Shown here: one piece after another, positions 1 through 14,108 of the stretch
Layout: each line of letters opens with the position of its first letter
Numbering within the stretch: position 1 is the first letter of the stretch
Source of the DNA: Chaetorhynchus papuensis
Lineage: Eukaryota; Chordata; Aves; Passeriformes; Rhipiduridae
Direction: 5' to 3'
NCBI GenBank assembly: GCA_013396525.1
Contig: VWYX01000008.1
Span: forward strand, 2,671,455 to 2,735,454
Length of the DNA: 64,000 nt
Notes under the pieces: model-generated
Told to the model about the DNA's origin: nothing
The model's database searches: none
Seen by the model: only the letters and a program-made list of their open reading frames with translations
Position numbers and translations under genes: made by a program

Positions 1-3000
1 TTTAACGTTTGCTAGTCAGAACAAGGTACTTCTTGCAATTGCCAAAAAGCACCTAGAAAAAGCCCTCTGAGAAACCAACTTATGCTTTGAATTAAAAGTT
101 TACAATGTGCAGACTGCCTGTAAGTGGAGTGGTGCTGAGGGGCTGCAGACTCACCCTCTCCTCAGCATTTGGCAGAGCTGTCACGTAACCCAGAGCCAAG
201 TCCAGAACTGGAACATTGTACAAGACAAATTAATCCTCAAAAGAAAGGAAAGAAAACTATCCAGTTTTAGATGAAGTATTGGCTGAAGTTGCCAGAGCAA
301 CTTCTTAGACTGAGAAACTACAGAAAGTAATTGAGGACATGAGAACAGGGTGAACTGGACATTGTCTTCACACACAGCCTTAGCCCTTACCATCAACTCA
401 CTAGGGAGATCTCAGTCCTGGGTGGTGTATTGTGTCAAGATTTTCTTTAGAGAGAACATGGTGATGAATAAAACTCTTGGGAAACAAAATTTCATTTACT
501 ATAATTCGCATATTGAAAATTGTTGAAATCAAAGATCCAGAAACATGAGGTAATTATCCTACTGGCAGTCAGTGAACTTCAATACCTTCTGTACATGCCA
601 AAAGTGTCAGAACTTTTGAGATTGTTTTTCACAAAAATTTGGAGTCTAATATTCCGTTGTGGAACTGTGCACAGTTAATATAATTTTCTTCGTATAAAAA
701 GCAGTTATTGTATTCTTATTATATTTTTTCATTTTATCTACATACAAATGTGAATAGTTTTCAGATAAAAAAACATCCTTAGCCTTGAGCTAAGTCACAA
801 CCAGAGACCCACAAAGCATTGCCGTTGTTTTTTGTTATTCCTAAGAAGGAAATAAAAATCCCAGTTTTGTGTTGCAATGGAGTACTAAAAAGTGGAGGCT
901 CTCCTGATTCTTGAAACGTGCATTCTGTACCACTGAGTGACACTGGTAAATTTAGTCAAAACCAGCGTAGGTCAGACAGAGGCAGTCTGTGATTCAGAAA
1001 GGCTTTAGAGTTGCTTAAAATATCCTGTTTGCATGTTGTTCCTGGGTGAAGTTTAAATAGCCACCACAAACATCCTTTATTCAGGGGTAGATTTCTGCTT
1101 CCCTTCTTAAATAAGGAAATTAGCCCATATGTCAGCTTTCAGTCTGTGTCATATATTCATGGGAGCTGGCTCAGCATTCTTAGTAGAGCTGCAGTTAGTA
1201 TATAATGCCTACAGATTAACAGAATGGATATTTAAATGTCCAGCTGCTTGACTGAAATCATTATCTCGGAAGGGTCTGGGGGATGCTCAACATCCACATT
1301 GAAATTACGAGGTTATATCTTGTAATTACCCATCACTTGTAAAGCCAGCTGTCTCACAGGTCCTTATTGCAAGCACGTTATCCTGTCTCAGTTTGGAGAC
1401 ATCTTGTTTACAACCTGGAAAGGAAGAAGGAAATTTGTGGTTCTTCACATCTTGTCTGCAACTTCATCTTTAGGTGCTCCATCCTAGAGGTTGGACTGGG
1501 AGCTGATGATAAGGAGCATTTGGGACCACCAGCCTTTCTAACTTTCATTTTAACTAACCATTGGGATAAAGTACTAGGCAGCAAGGATTTTAGCAAAAGC
1601 CAGCAATATTTCATTGCAGTTCTGACTGTACTTTACAAATGAAATTAGAGCAGCTTTCCTCATAAGCTACAAAAATAAAACAAAACCAGATTCTTTGTTT
1701 TTAGGAAGCCTAGTCCTGCTGCTTCAGGAATCCTCTTGGTGGGTGGGGAGCCAGAGTGGGGGAGAAACTGTTTTTATTTGTTTATTTGTATGAACCCAGT
1801 TTCCATATGGCTCATAGCATGGAAGGAGGATCTTCCTCCTCTCTCAGAAGGGTTTGTTTTTGTTGGCCATGGCTCTACAGGAATGCGTCTCTGATTGCCC
1901 CAGTGCTGAGCAGATAAATCCCTTCAGCATGCAGTCACTGCTCTTGTAAGTCTGCCTCCTAAGAGCGTGCTGAAACCACCTTGTTCATGCACAGCAGATT
2001 TATCTATGGCCCACAAAGTCAATAGCATTACCAAGCCTGCTTCCTCTTTTCACATTGTTTGAGAATAATTTGTTTTAATAAATTAGATGTGTTACTTTTC
2101 TCATAAATTATGCTTTTTGTTGGGAAATATCCATAGACTTAAAGGTTTGCATGTGCAACTAACCCACAGCATTTGGTTTATTATTTGGGTGATAAACAGA
2201 TGCTGATTACTTTAGTGACACTGGAATTAAATATTATTCTTGCAATGAGCTGCATATTATAAAAATGGCTCTGGATCTTTTTATCTGGTGCTAAGCTTCT
2301 ACTTCTGGTCCTTCCCCTTGGGTACCATGGAGACATTGCAAGAGAAAGAAATGGGAGCAGTTGGATGCTTCTGGTAATGTTTCCTTAGCAAAATTTTGTC
2401 AGGTTATTCTTCTCTTTGGAATATCAAATCACATGTTATCAAGTAACTTGATATTCCCTGAGGCTGCACAAGATTCATAGCATCTGGCTGTTGCAGACAT
2501 ATATAAAACAGTTGTTATTTTTCTGAATGTCAGGTGGATTTTTGACTTTTACATTCGAGAGTTGGAGCACTGGTTGTTACTTTCCTGCTGAATGTCAGCG
2601 GAAAACACTATTTCTGTGAGCCCTCAAAGAAGTTGTTTTATCCCTATCTGTCACAGTCATATTTTCACAATTAGAGAGACCTTCACAACTTTCTCTTGTA
2701 AGAATGCGCTTCAGTTGTGTGTGAGACTGTTGTTGTCAGACAGATGTGAAAACTTGGAGAGCTGGTCCCTGGGCTGTGATTCAAACCATCTGGGTTAGGG
2801 ATTTTCAGTTTTGCCACTGATTCAAGACCTTGCCTCAGGGCAAAAATCAAAGGTTATTTTCTAGGGCTCAGTTTTATTAAGGTCCTGTCTCATGCTTAGA
2901 GAGATCTTTTGTCTTTGCTCACATAGAGTTTGAGCCTGAAAAACGGTCCCCTGTGCAGGAAGGGGCTTTACTCAAGCTGTAGATATACCAGAGGTTTGTT

Positions 3001-6000
3001 TAAACAGAGTTGTTCCTTTGTATGTGGTTGGGTTTGGTGGGTTTTTGTCAGCCTCGTCTGTGTCCTCAGGTGGTAGCTGGTGTCTTTCCCTCTGTCTGAA
3101 GAGCAGCGAAGGTGGGAATGTTTAGGGCTTCCAAAAACCTGTCCCACGTGTTCCCACAGTTTTGCACTGCCAAGAGTCATAGCCTGACCAATGCAGGTAC
3201 AGGCAGGTATTTATCTCAAATGAAAATGCCAATCAACAGTGATCTGTTGTCTCTTTCTTGGCTGACACAGAGCCAAGAACACCTCCAGACAGGCAAGAAG
3301 AAAGGAAGAGAACTTGAGTAGTTTTATCTGTGCCCTCAAATCCCGATGATTCTGTGCTTGCTGTTACATTTTGTTACCCAAAGCCTTCTTGGAGAGCGTT
3401 ACAATAAAGGAGCTGTAACACCACAGAGTTCACTTTTTTATATTACAGGGCTGTGATGTGGTTCTGCCAGCAGGGCTCTCGGGAACTCTTTGGCTGCTTT
3501 CCCAATTTAGCTGTTACATGGCTGATTCATTTAAAGAGACAAGAACACCATGTCCTCTGGAGTGCCTGCTGAGACATTCCCTTGAAGACATGCCTAATGG
3601 CTTCACCAATCTGTGGGGCATCAGATTTATTACAGAAAATGAAAAGAATAGAGAAACAGTGGAGTTTGTTCTGCTGTGAGAACACAGAGTGCACCAGAGC
3701 TGCAGAGAAAAGGAAAATGGAAAGGATGTTTCAAGTGTTGTCAGATGTGTTTGTGGCTGAAATATCACGGCAGAAGAAGGTTGGGATAGCTCAGATTTAA
3801 CCAAAGGAATAATTCTGAGTAGCCATATTTCTAAATAATTTTTTTTTTTCAAGGATTTTTGTGAGGGTTTTGTGGGGTTTTGCTTGGACTCTTTTTTCCC
3901 CCATATGAAAGCACCTGTGTCTGGTAAGACCTCAGTTCTATGGCTGTGTTAGTTATAGCCACTCCCTCTCTTTGGACACACTGATATCTGTTATTGATCT
4001 GAAGTCTTTGAGGGAGAGTTTTTATTGGGCTTTTTCTTCTGTGGACCACTGCTCTCAAAGTGTGCAGGAATTCAGGACCTTCAAACCCTCTGCCTGTCAG
4101 TCAAATTTTCTTTATCAGCTAAAGGGAACTGGCAGCATAACTCAGTTCTGCATTTAAGGTAAACCCTGAAACAGTAACATCTGATTTATTGTTTGCACAA
4201 TGGCCAATCTGAACTGGGGTGATAAACATTCTCCACCACAGGCAAAAATCCAGGTAATGGCAGAGTTGTCATCAGGTTACATGATTAAAAGCTGTTCACC
4301 CACTTGGGAAAGGGAAAAGATAGTTTTGTATGAACAGATTGTTACAGTCACGCTTCACACACACAAAAAGAGATGATTACCCCACTACTGACACTTGCAA
4401 TCGGCGAAAAACACTTTCTAAAAACCTGTATGATCATTTTGTTCCCTCTCAAAGGTGTTGCAAAGCCATTTTGTCAGATTATGCTCGTAGGAGAGTCCAG
4501 ACAGGGCAGGACCTGGACTCTCTTCTGACCAAATGGCTACTGTTCATCAAGATTGTCCCCGTGAGCGTCTGCACAAAGAGCTTGTCTGCTCAGTGAGGGC
4601 TTCAGTTTGTACCCTCCAGTCTCTCATCTTAGAGGCAATCACAGCATAAGAGCAGCGAGCAGCTGGTTCTGCGTTGTCATCCAAGCAGCATGGCTGGAAG
4701 TAGTGCTGTGCCAGTCTTGCACAAAATCCCAAAATAGAGTGCTAATAAATGGAGGAGCAAACTACGGAGACAGCTAGAAAATCAGTGTGATGTGGGAAAA
4801 GGTGGTTTTGGTGAGAAAAAGCACGTTATACGCTTTTTCAGTTTTTGTTTCTTACTCTCTGAAAAACTGTAGAAGCCTCACAAAACATAAGTATTTTCTT
4901 TTCTTGGCTTTGAGAAGATGTGTGCATAAGCATACCCATGTTCAAGTTGCCACAGCACTCCTCAGTGGTGTGCTTCCCAGCTTCCTGCTCCACAGGACCC
5001 CTGAATATCTGATGTGGACCCTCATCTACTGTTGCAGAACTAGAGTTTAGGCTTATGTTGTCTTATCATGACAGTGTCCAGAGGATCCAACAGGAGACCA
5101 GAGTCACACTATCCTGAGTGCAGTGTAGACTCCGGTTTCAGAGGGAAGAAATTGTTTACCAGGAGTTGCCTTCAACAGGATCCATAGGCTAAAAAAAAAC
5201 CAAACAGTAAACCCATCTCCTGTACTTAGACGAGTGAGAAAAAAGCAAGCAAAAAGTGTTTAACTATTTGTTAAATGGAGCTTGGGTAGGGAGAGACAAG
5301 TTTGTAAAGTGCTAAGTGAAACCACTTCAGTGGAGGACTTAACTGGTACAATATAAGAAGCAGTAATTGAGTCAGGACAAGGAGTTCCTTTCATGCAGTA
5401 ATTGTTGCCAAGCTCTTTCTCACTGTAGTTTGTTAGTGTCAAAAAGCTGTTTGAAATCTCCTGGCTCTCGTAGGTGTTTGTTGTCAGATACAAGTATAAA
5501 AGTGTAAACCCATTACTATTAAAGTCCTGGAAGCACTTGCACTCGTCTCTTTTGCAAGGAGACATTGCAAGATGCAGTCTGTTATGTCAGGAAAGCATTA
5601 AGGGGTTTTGTTTTGTCTCAGTGCCCCCATTCTATATGAAGTGCCTGTTTGGAACCAAACGAGGAGAGTGTAGAACTCAGAATTGTAGATAAATTATGTT
5701 TCTGAAAAGGAAATTAATTGTAAAAGTGGCTCATTAATATCAAGTCTTTTTAATGACAGTTTAATGAAAATGGGCATGTCTTCAATGTCACACAGAGAGG
5801 AAAGCCCTTCTGGCTGTATCTTAATGACTTTCTTAGACTGCATGTGTTTAAAACTTACAGTTTCAAATAATTCTGTGCCATAAACAGGATTTGCTCTGGC
5901 TTTGACAGCCTGTTAAATGTTCATGAATTTGAGGCAACATCTAAAACTGCTTCAAGGTTAAACAGAGCATCATCAGATGTCCTCTGCTACTTATGTGTTG

Positions 6001-8204
6001 TGCTGCGTTTGTTTCCTCTCTTGCATCCCAAGTTTTACATAATTTTACATTGTGATTTTTTTATTGAGCCAAAAAAAGAAAATTTGACAATGCCAGAACT
6101 GAGGGTCCTTTCTGCAATTCATTGCCTTTGTGCAAAGAGCTCTTCTTTTAATCTTCCTTGTTGAGCAGGAGGTGACTGGAGTGAATGTAAACAATTTAAA
6201 TTGAGGGAAATTTTCTTTTAATCCTTTTCCAGCTCTCAGCTTGACTACTTAAAATGTCCTTGTGGTTCTACTGCAAAATTCTTTATTCTGCCCTAAAGAA
6301 TTTCTTATTCTCTAACAGACAAATACTTTTAATAAAATAAAGACATTTAAGACAGATTGTTCTATAGCACTAAGTCATATCAGAAAATCTTAACTTTAAA
6401 TGATATGTCATATTTTTTTCCCAGATACACAGATTTTTTCAGGCTCTATAATAGGAATATAAACAAAAATATTATCCTTTTACTGCTAAAGCAGTAGTCC
6501 AGTTTGGGTCAGGAGAAGAAATTAGTCTAGAGTCAGATATCCCTGCAGTCATCTGTCTTGTCAAAGAAAGCACAAACTGCTGCTTTCGTGATCACGGCAG
6601 AACAGTCAGAGAGGCTTTTTCCTCCAAACCTAACCCATTTTGAAGTAACAGTTAAGGTCTAAATTTTTGTCACATGATTTTTACAGGTTAAAATACCAAA
6701 GTTTTTTCTTACTGCAACCTTAGCTGCTTTCACTTTTTTTCCCAGTCCTTCTGTGTCATTCCAGCTGCTTCTTGTGCCCATGGTTGAGCACAGCCACTCA
6801 TTAACACCAGTGGAAAAGCCCTACAGCTCACAACTCAGCCTTGGGAAAGGCTCCCTGTGTTAGCTGGAGACACCCCTGGTGTTTTGGTTTTGGTATTTGA
6901 GAGCTTCTCTTGCTTTACCATCAAATTGCACAATGATCTGTTTCATTCCTGTGCCCCAAAGAAAAAAATTATATGGCTGCTCTGTCCTCTGTTTCAGAGG
7001 GGTTCTTCCACTTCTGAACATTGCCCACTGAGCAATCTGTAGCCTGTGACTGGTGCTGCCAAGATGCCTCATGCTCCATCTCCTCATCTGTTAATCCACT
7101 CCGAGGATCCTCAGCTTCTTTCACTTTGCACATTTTTCTTTAGGAAAAAGGCTAATGTTTTTCAGGTGTATGTGGACCTTATATCCTTTTTGATACTGAG
7201 TGTGGAAAACTCCTCATTTAATGATCCATAAGCAATAATTCCAGGTAATGAACAGTGAACTAAGGCCTATGCATGTTCTTTGTCAGGTGTGAGAATGTCA
7301 GCTGTTCCTGATTTTGTCACATTCCTTGTCAACATACTTCAGTTTCACCCCCAATCTCTCAGTCCATCTCAAGGAACAAGCTTCACTGGGGCAAATGGAA
7401 TCTTCTTTTGACAGATGATTTCATATGACCAATAAGTCCCATCATCCATTAACAAGATAAAAATGTCATTTTCAGAGTTACTTTATAAAAACTGTAGGAA
7501 CATGCCAACATCCATCAAATACAATTTACAAAATATTCTCCTTGCAGATTAATAAATTGCTTCATAGCCTGTCAACAGTGCTAGCTAACAAAATAACATC
7601 AAATAAGCATTCTGTACAATAAATAGAACTATTTACGAGCATCAAAAACATTGCAAAAAACAATAAGCCTGGCTTTCTTCTTTTGAATGTCTTGGAGAGC
7701 AAGGTCTCCTGCTTATCCCCAAATCAGTGAACATCTGGGCTCTCCAGAGAGCCCTATACATGAAGTTCAGCAACATCAGCTTGCAAACTGGAAAGCCTTT
7801 TCACTACACTGCATCAACTAGTGTGTTTTTCTTTTTTTTAATATCAAACCTTTGATCACACTATCAAAGACTATTTCACTCTACATCATATATTGTTATT
7901 TATGATAATTTAAACCAAATCTAAAATGCTGTCACTCTTGATTTATTTGTTTACTATTTGGCGAAAAAATTGGTGCAGCCATTAACATTACTGGTAATGT
8001 TTGTTCTGGGTTTCCAATGGGAAAGTTTTATGTCATTTAAAATGAGATATTTCCTTGTAATATTGATCTGTCAAAACTATCAGAGAGCTTTCAAGTTGTA
8101 AACAGGTCTGAGTGTCTGTAAAAGTCCATACATGCAACTCCAGCAGAGTCTCCTGGGAGATGAAATCTCTATCCTTAAAGTTTTTTAGAATCCAACATAA
8201 AAAA
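1..8204. other. Single-copy non-coding stretch, no gene recognised
   Basis: I see no coding exon, RNA gene or mobile element here. Open frames are short and lack family resemblance. The part from about 2040 to 2280 is AT-rich with several TAAT and ATTA cores and a TATAAAA at about 2260. It has the look of a conserved non-coding element, but this cannot be proved from one sequence. A G-rich stretch at 3026-3041 is listed separately. The stretch 7530-7960 is again AT-rich with ATTA cores. Intergenic and intronic DNA cannot be told apart here. Confidence 0.6.
3026..3041 (+). repeat. G-rich run with G-quadruplex potential
   Basis: Four runs of two or three G separated by one to three T lie within 16 bases (GG-TT-GGG-TTT-GG-T-GGG). 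This fits a two-tier G-quadruplex pattern. It is weak, because only two tiers are possible, and a function is not shown. Confidence 0.3.
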
Positions 8205-8302
8205 GCCTGAACCACCTGGTCTAACTTTGAAGCTGTCTCTGCTTTGAGCAGGAGGTTGGGCTAGTCATCTTCCAAGGTTTCTTCCAACCTCTATTTTTTC
8301 CT
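8205..8302 (+). mobile_element. CR1 LINE 3'-end fragment, old
   Basis: The stretch runs from ACCACCTGGTCTAA through AGGAGGTTGGGCTAGTCATC to TTCCAACCTCTATTTT. This follows the 3' untranslated end of avian CR1 in order. The terminal ATTCTATG octamer is no longer clear. Only about 100 bases remain, so the copy is severely 5'-truncated, as is typical of CR1 insertions. It has no coding capacity. It lies about 1.7 kb from another plus-strand CR1 tail at 10.0-10.4 kb. Confidence 0.75.
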
Positions 8303-10033
8303 GCCATTTTATAATACCTACTCTTCTTCAGCCTCTCAGATCACTTCATGTTTGCTTCTATCCCCTTTGAACAGTGAGTGTCCTCTAGGAAGTCCTAAGT
8401 TACAACTCTTTTTCCATACTCCTCTTTATCCCATATACCTCTTTTCATTTCCTACTTTAATCAGTGTTTTTCTTTCCGGTTTGCCATCTAGTTTCTTTGC
8501 AATAAGAATCATAAAACAGTTTATCTTAACTTGTTCTATTTCCCTATTGAAGTAATTTTTCCTTTAGAAAGTGTTGTCCAGATGTTTTCCTCTGTGTTAG
8601 CATCTGTTTCCTTAATGTCTGTTTTTCTGTGTGCTGATATTCTTCTAACTTGTTACATTCTTCTCTTTTTTCTCTAAGTTTTGAAGGAAATCCTGGAAGT
8701 TTTCTGCTCCAGAGAAAGCGAGTGGGAGCAATCTGCCATCCTCCCCTGGACTCTGGTGGAGTCCACCTACCAGCAATCCTTTCCCTAGGAGTGTCTTCCA
8801 TTGATCAGAAATCTTAAAAGTTCAGAACACAAAGTACAGAACTGCATAGTAATTTTCATGACTTTTCCATGCCTTCTCTAAGGGCCAGGAAAACACCCAG
8901 GACCATCCTGTTAGATCTACAGGTTTGTGGTGAATCAGTATTCCTTTCTATTTGCAGGTCTAATTCCTTTTCCACTGTGACTGTCCAATATACTCCTCTG
9001 CCTTCTATGAGTCTGTTGGCTGAGCATTATTGTTCATCTCTCATGATCTGTTGTTTGGGGTATTTTTTGCTCTGGTCTTTCTGTTTCTAGATACCAATTT
9101 CTTGTTCTTCTCTGTTGTCTCTTTTCACCCACTGAAAGTTCTGTTCATGGCAGCAGCATTTACTCAAATGCAGAAATGCTACTACCAGAAAAAGGAGGGG
9201 AAAAAACCACCAAAACCCAAGCCCACAATATTAATTTCTCTTTCTGTCATGAAAACATACACAGTGGTGGTCTAATACACCAAGTACAACACAAAACTTC
9301 AACTAGTTTGAAAGCATCAACCTGTACTCCTGACATAACTGGACCAGTCTCCTAAGGGATAACTGTATATATTGATGCTCTTACTGTCTGTACCCCACAA
9401 AACTCTGGATACTTTTGGTATTTGTAGTTTTCATGGTATGCCCTGACTCTTTCTGTCATTAAATAAATCAAATTTCACTTATGTCCTGTCAAAGCTGTGT
9501 TGCAAGAGGTGGCCACAGACTGAACCACAATTCTAGTTTTTGGGATTGTTACAATTTTGGATTGGACTTCACTTTGAAAGCTGTGCTCTAATTCTAGGGG
9601 GTTTGTTCTTTCCTAAACAGTTACAGGATTTATTCTCAGCAGTGAAGCCAATGCAATCCTCTGCCAGGAAATGGAGTTGTTTATAAGCAGTCAGGCAGGA
9701 CCATACAAACTAGGATGGCCACTGGGGGTAGTCTGGTATAATTTCCTGAGAAAGTAGGTGGCATCACAGTTTTGCTTTTGATATCATGGGAAAATTCCAG
9801 ATTGGGTGATGAGTAACCTCATAACACAGTCAAAAGCTTGTACTCATCTTCCTCCCCAGTGCTGGTCTCACAGTATGTCCATCACCAGCTGAATGTTCTC
9901 CACCTCCCTCCTGCACCAGCGAACCCAGCTGTACTTTGATCTTCAATAAAATTCCTCCAGAATTTTCAAATACATAGCTTTAAGATAAATAGTATCTATA
10001 ACCAGACACTGTGGATACACATGTTATATATAG
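8303..10033. other. Single-copy stretch, pyrimidine-rich in part
   Basis: No gene or named repeat was recognised. From about 8340 to 9130 the plus strand is rich in C and T, which lengthens chance open frames there. Nothing in those frames resembles a known protein family. Confidence 0.55.
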
Positions 10034-10369
10034 CAGCCTTCCAGTACCTAAGGGGGCTTCAAGAGAGCTGGAGAGGGACTTCTTACAATGGCCTGTAGTG
10101 ATAGGAAGAGGGGAAATGCCTTTAAGCTGATAGAGGGTAAATTGAGATTAGATATTAGGAGAAAATTCTTTCCTATGAGTGTGGTGGGGCACTGGAACAT
10201 ATTTTCCAGAGAAGTTGTGGATGCCCCGGCCCTGGAACTGTACAAGGATAGGTTGGGTGGGGCTTTGAGCGACCTGGTCCAGTGGAAGGCATCCCTGCCC
10301 CACTGAGAGGGGTTGGAACTAGATATTCTTTCATGCCCTTTCCAACCCCAAAAAATCTAACCTTATGGG
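10034..10369 (+). mobile_element. CR1 LINE 3'-end fragment
   Basis: Starting at CAGCCTTCCAGTACCTAAGG, this follows the end of CR1 ORF2 and the 3' untranslated region. Landmarks in order are GAGAGGGACTTCTTACAATG, GATTAGATATTAGGAGAAAA, GGGGCACTGGAACATATTTT, GTTGTGGATGCCCCGGCCCT, GGGGCTTTGAGCGACCTGGT, and the closing GGTTGGAACTAGATATTC and CCTTTCCAACCCC. The last octamer is decayed (CCTTATGG). The copy is 5'-truncated to about 340 bases. The reading frames across it, on either strand, are remnants or shadows and not host genes. Confidence 0.9.
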
Positions 10370-12140
10370 TTATTGACAGGACATCCTCAGCAGATGTTTT
10401 GCTGGTTATAGGCAGCCTGTTGATTTCTTGAATTCTATAAAAAAACTCTTACAAAAAACTTCACCCTTTAGGAACATTCTCAAACATCTTGCTGTATAAT
10501 ATGTTCATTTAAAAGGCTGTGGTTTGTGTTGATAGATGTACTAGTACTGCAAGAAATTCACAGGAAATCATTGAGACTTATATTTTGATCATACTGGAAT
10601 TTCCCTCAGGAAATACAATGAAAATCCCCTGGCTGCTGCTTGGGGAAGCTAGGACAAGTATTGGAGAAGCAGCCAAGCTGTGGTTATCAAGCCAAATGCA
10701 AAAGCTGAGTGATTGAATGGCATGGCTCTTAAACTGGATATGGGGCTGTGCTGCCGTAGGAATTGCTGGCTAATTTAAGTGACTGTTGTGAGGGTGAAAT
10801 AAAGCAGCAGGTAGTTCTGAAGCTGACATCACTGTGCTCCCTATGGCCGAGCTGCCCATCCAACCTCTGCAGCTCTTGGAGCAGTGGGGCAGCAGTGGAG
10901 CTGCTGCTCTCCAGCTGCCTGGTTCTTGGATCTCAGTGTTTGTTCTTCTTGGCTCCAAGCAGTCTGCTTGCTTTTGCCTCTACGAGGTGGTCAGGGAGCC
11001 ATGTCTCCCAGCACACACAGTCCAATGTATCCTGTGCTGCGACCTCTCTGAGGCGTTTTTCCCTTTTCTGAGCTGTGCGTGGCACGTAGTGAATGCTGGC
11101 GTTTCAGACTAAACAAGCATTTGCAGCCCATCCATCCTCATTTAGGGGTTGACTTTTCTTGTGCAGCTCATCAGAGCAGGCTATCAAACAAAGTTGTGTT
11201 TGAGAGAGGCTGGAAGCCCATGTGTGCCTGCCAACCTCCTTCCAGCTGGCAAGAGACCTGAGCAATTCCACTGATTAAATGAGATGGGTTTAGAATATAT
11301 TTCCTGCTGCTTTGCCTCTGAAAGGGGAAGTAGCTGTTCTGTTGCTCCAGTGCTGCGTGCCATTGCAGGGGTGAAGGATGGCATAAATGTCCAGTTGGAA
11401 TTGTGTGGGGCACTGCAAACCCTTTTATGTGCTTGTGTAGCCAGGTGCCCTCACACAGGCACCCCAGCTGCAGCAAATTAAAGCCAGATAAACAAGCTGT
11501 TTCCTAACAGTAACTTGTGGTCCTGGCTGATCTCTCAGGCTCTTTACCAACATATGCTGTCAATTCCTAAAGTCCCAAAAGTACAAGATCTATGATATCT
11601 GGGCTGATGGGCTCGTTCACATTCCTTTCCTTCTCTCAGGTTCATGCTGCTCAAAGATGATGCCAAGCGTTGCTAGGCCAGGAGTTGAATTTCAAGTGGA
11701 GCCTAGAAACTTGGTGTAAATGCCTCCATCAGCATTTGCAATCTCTTTCTACATCTCAGTTTTCCATCATGCTTCCAAAAGCAGTTTAATGAAATGCAGA
11801 AGCTTTTCTTCCTGTGTTTGAAATGCTCTATATTTTGAACAGTCAAAGAATTAGAATGCTGTCCCAACTAACACCTGCAATCAGAAGTGAGAACTAAAAC
11901 ATTATCAAGTTAATGGCTGTGACAAGTACACCACTGGAGAAGGATGAAGGTAAATTTATTTGCCCTAGGTTTTTATTTTCTCTTTTGCCTCAGGAAAATT
12001 ACCTTTCAGTGAAGCAGGGAAGGCCTTCCCATGACACAGCTTTCCATCCACTGTCTTAGAAAACTCACTAGCTTTTTTCCCATGTTTTGGATATATTCAC
12101 AGTAATCAAAAGAAATGTACTAAGCCTCCTGACCACAAAT

Positions 12141-12165
12141 TCCTTTCTTTTCTCTTCTCTTCTCT
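12141..12165. repeat. Pyrimidine tract (TCTTT/TCTCT-like)
   Basis: A 25-base run of C and T only on the plus strand, built from TCTTT and CTCTT units. It is simple-sequence DNA. The complementary strand is pure purine. Confidence 0.6.
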
Positions 12166-14047
12166 ATAAAGATCTCAGCACTCAGAATAAAAATGATTTA
12201 ATGCTATAAGCCTCAGAAAATAGCTTATTCTGCATAAACTCTGCTTTTGGGACACTTGCAAATAAAAATGCAAGTTCCTCGAGTGTCAGGTCACCAACAG
12301 AGGCCAAATAGAGAATGATTCGCCCCTTTAATTCCTTAAATACAGAATATCTTTTGGAAAACTCTTCAAACACAAGTTACAGGAGACCCTGGATGCTGTT
12401 CCTATGGAAAACAGGCAAGGCTATGGAAGGTTTCCTTCCAGACTTTGAAATCTGATTATCTGCAAGAATAATTGAACACCTTTACAGGTCACTGTCAGTG
12501 TCCTCTGAATGGACCTTTCTCCCATAGTTTCTGTGAATTTTCCACGTGCACTGGGCTTTATGACATAGGGTTACTAAATAAGCTGTTTGCTTGGATAAAT
12601 CAATACTTTGAGAATATCTTCCTAACTTTCCTAATGGATGGTGTTCTGGATGCTCTTTTCATCCCTTCAGCCCCGCTGCAGTCTGTACACAGCATTTTGT
12701 TGGAATGCTTTTCCTTTACTGAACACAAAAAAATATCCTTCTATATGATGATGACGGGTTTCCTGGGATAATATAAGCAAGAACAATAGGCACCATTGCT
12801 GTTTTGAATTGCATGAAATCTAACCCACTCTGTTTGGAATGGTGCGAAAATATAAGTGGACTTTATTTTTTCAACAGAGCACATTGTACATGAGAGCTGC
12901 CACGAATTGGGAAAAATATGTGCTTAGACTTCAATAAACATCACAAAGTTCCCACTACAGAAGTTTCCTCCTAGGAGCTGCTTTGTAATAGTAGGGCATC
13001 CATCCTACCATGAAGTTCAAACCCCACTCCTGTAATTGTGTGAGTCTATCATCATTTGTGAAAACATCTTCACTTATGAAAACTGCTGCTGCAGAAAGCC
13101 CTGAAATGCTGTTGGAAAATTCACATGCTCAGCTGCAAGAACAGAACATTTTTTCTCCTCTTTTGTGGGAAGCCACGCCTTACAATGGCTTTTCATACTG
13201 TCATACAGGCAGAACCCTTTCCATCACAATCAGATGGCAATGTCCTTAAAGCGTTTTTTTTCATTTTAGTGTAACACTTAGTGTTTAAGGAAGTATCAGC
13301 CATACCCTGATATATACACAATTGCAGAAAGAAACAACAAAAATTGGTTTATTATTTCTGTCACAGTAGGGCACAGCTGTGATGCTGGGACTCTGATATT
13401 GTAGATGCCGCACAAATACTGAGAAAGCTTGAAAAAAGAAGATTGTTAATAACCTATTAGTGCCATTAACAAATAGTAGTTATTGTCATTAACTCCCAGT
13501 AGTGTGGGAGGTGCTGACCAAAACAGGGAAATGGTTAAAGGGAAGCAAAAGAAAAGCTTTAAAATTCGTGTAAGAGGTAGAATACGATCAGGACTTCATA
13601 GTGGTGCGGGGTGCCAAGCTCTCCCTGAAATCTGTGCTGCATGCTTTTACACAGGTAGACTGTATTCATGTCATAGGAAGGTCTGTGGTGGGTCATATAT
13701 CTACTAGGCACATGACAGAAATACTAAGTTAAAAAATATAGTCTCAGTGAAGAATGAACTTTGATGAAGTGTATGTTTCAGGAAATTGTTTTACTTTATA
13801 GTATTGCTTAAGCAGAAAACCAAGTTAAATTTATTGCATTCTGTGTGTAATGACTCATCCTCTTCTGAAAGAATGCAAGCAGACTTGTAATGCACTCAGA
13901 CATGACACTAAAAATATCCCATTGCCACCCATAGTTTGTCATACTGAAGTATTTCTTGAGAGGTTTTCAAAAACAGAACTTACATATTCCAGTTCAGTTC
14001 ATCAAATAAATAGGCTCTACTTTCCAAATAGCTGCATTGAGGTCTTT

Positions 14048-14108
14048 AGAATTAATTCTTAAAGCCTTACACAACCAAAACTCCTGCTAATTGGATTTTA
14101 ATTAATTT
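14048..14108. promoter_or_regulatory. Possible homeodomain-factor binding cluster
   Basis: Within 61 bases there is a perfect 12-base palindrome AGAATTAATTCT (14048-14059), then CTAATTGG and TTTTAATTAATTT (14088-14108). TAATTA and TAATTG are core sites for homeodomain proteins. AT-rich DNA produces such motifs by chance, so this is only a candidate enhancer element. Confidence 0.2.

Noticed and set aside
1485..1560. GGTTGGACTGG motif resembling a CR1 tail
   Set aside because: The following GGTCCCTTCCAACC and the octamers are missing, so the match is limited to a few bases.
3455..3485. CCAGCAGGG resembling a CTCF core
   Set aside because: The match breaks after nine bases and lacks the GGC that completes the core.
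12182..12373. 63-codon minus-strand frame with a helical, charged look
   Set aside because: No good acceptor or donor bounds it and the length is well within chance.
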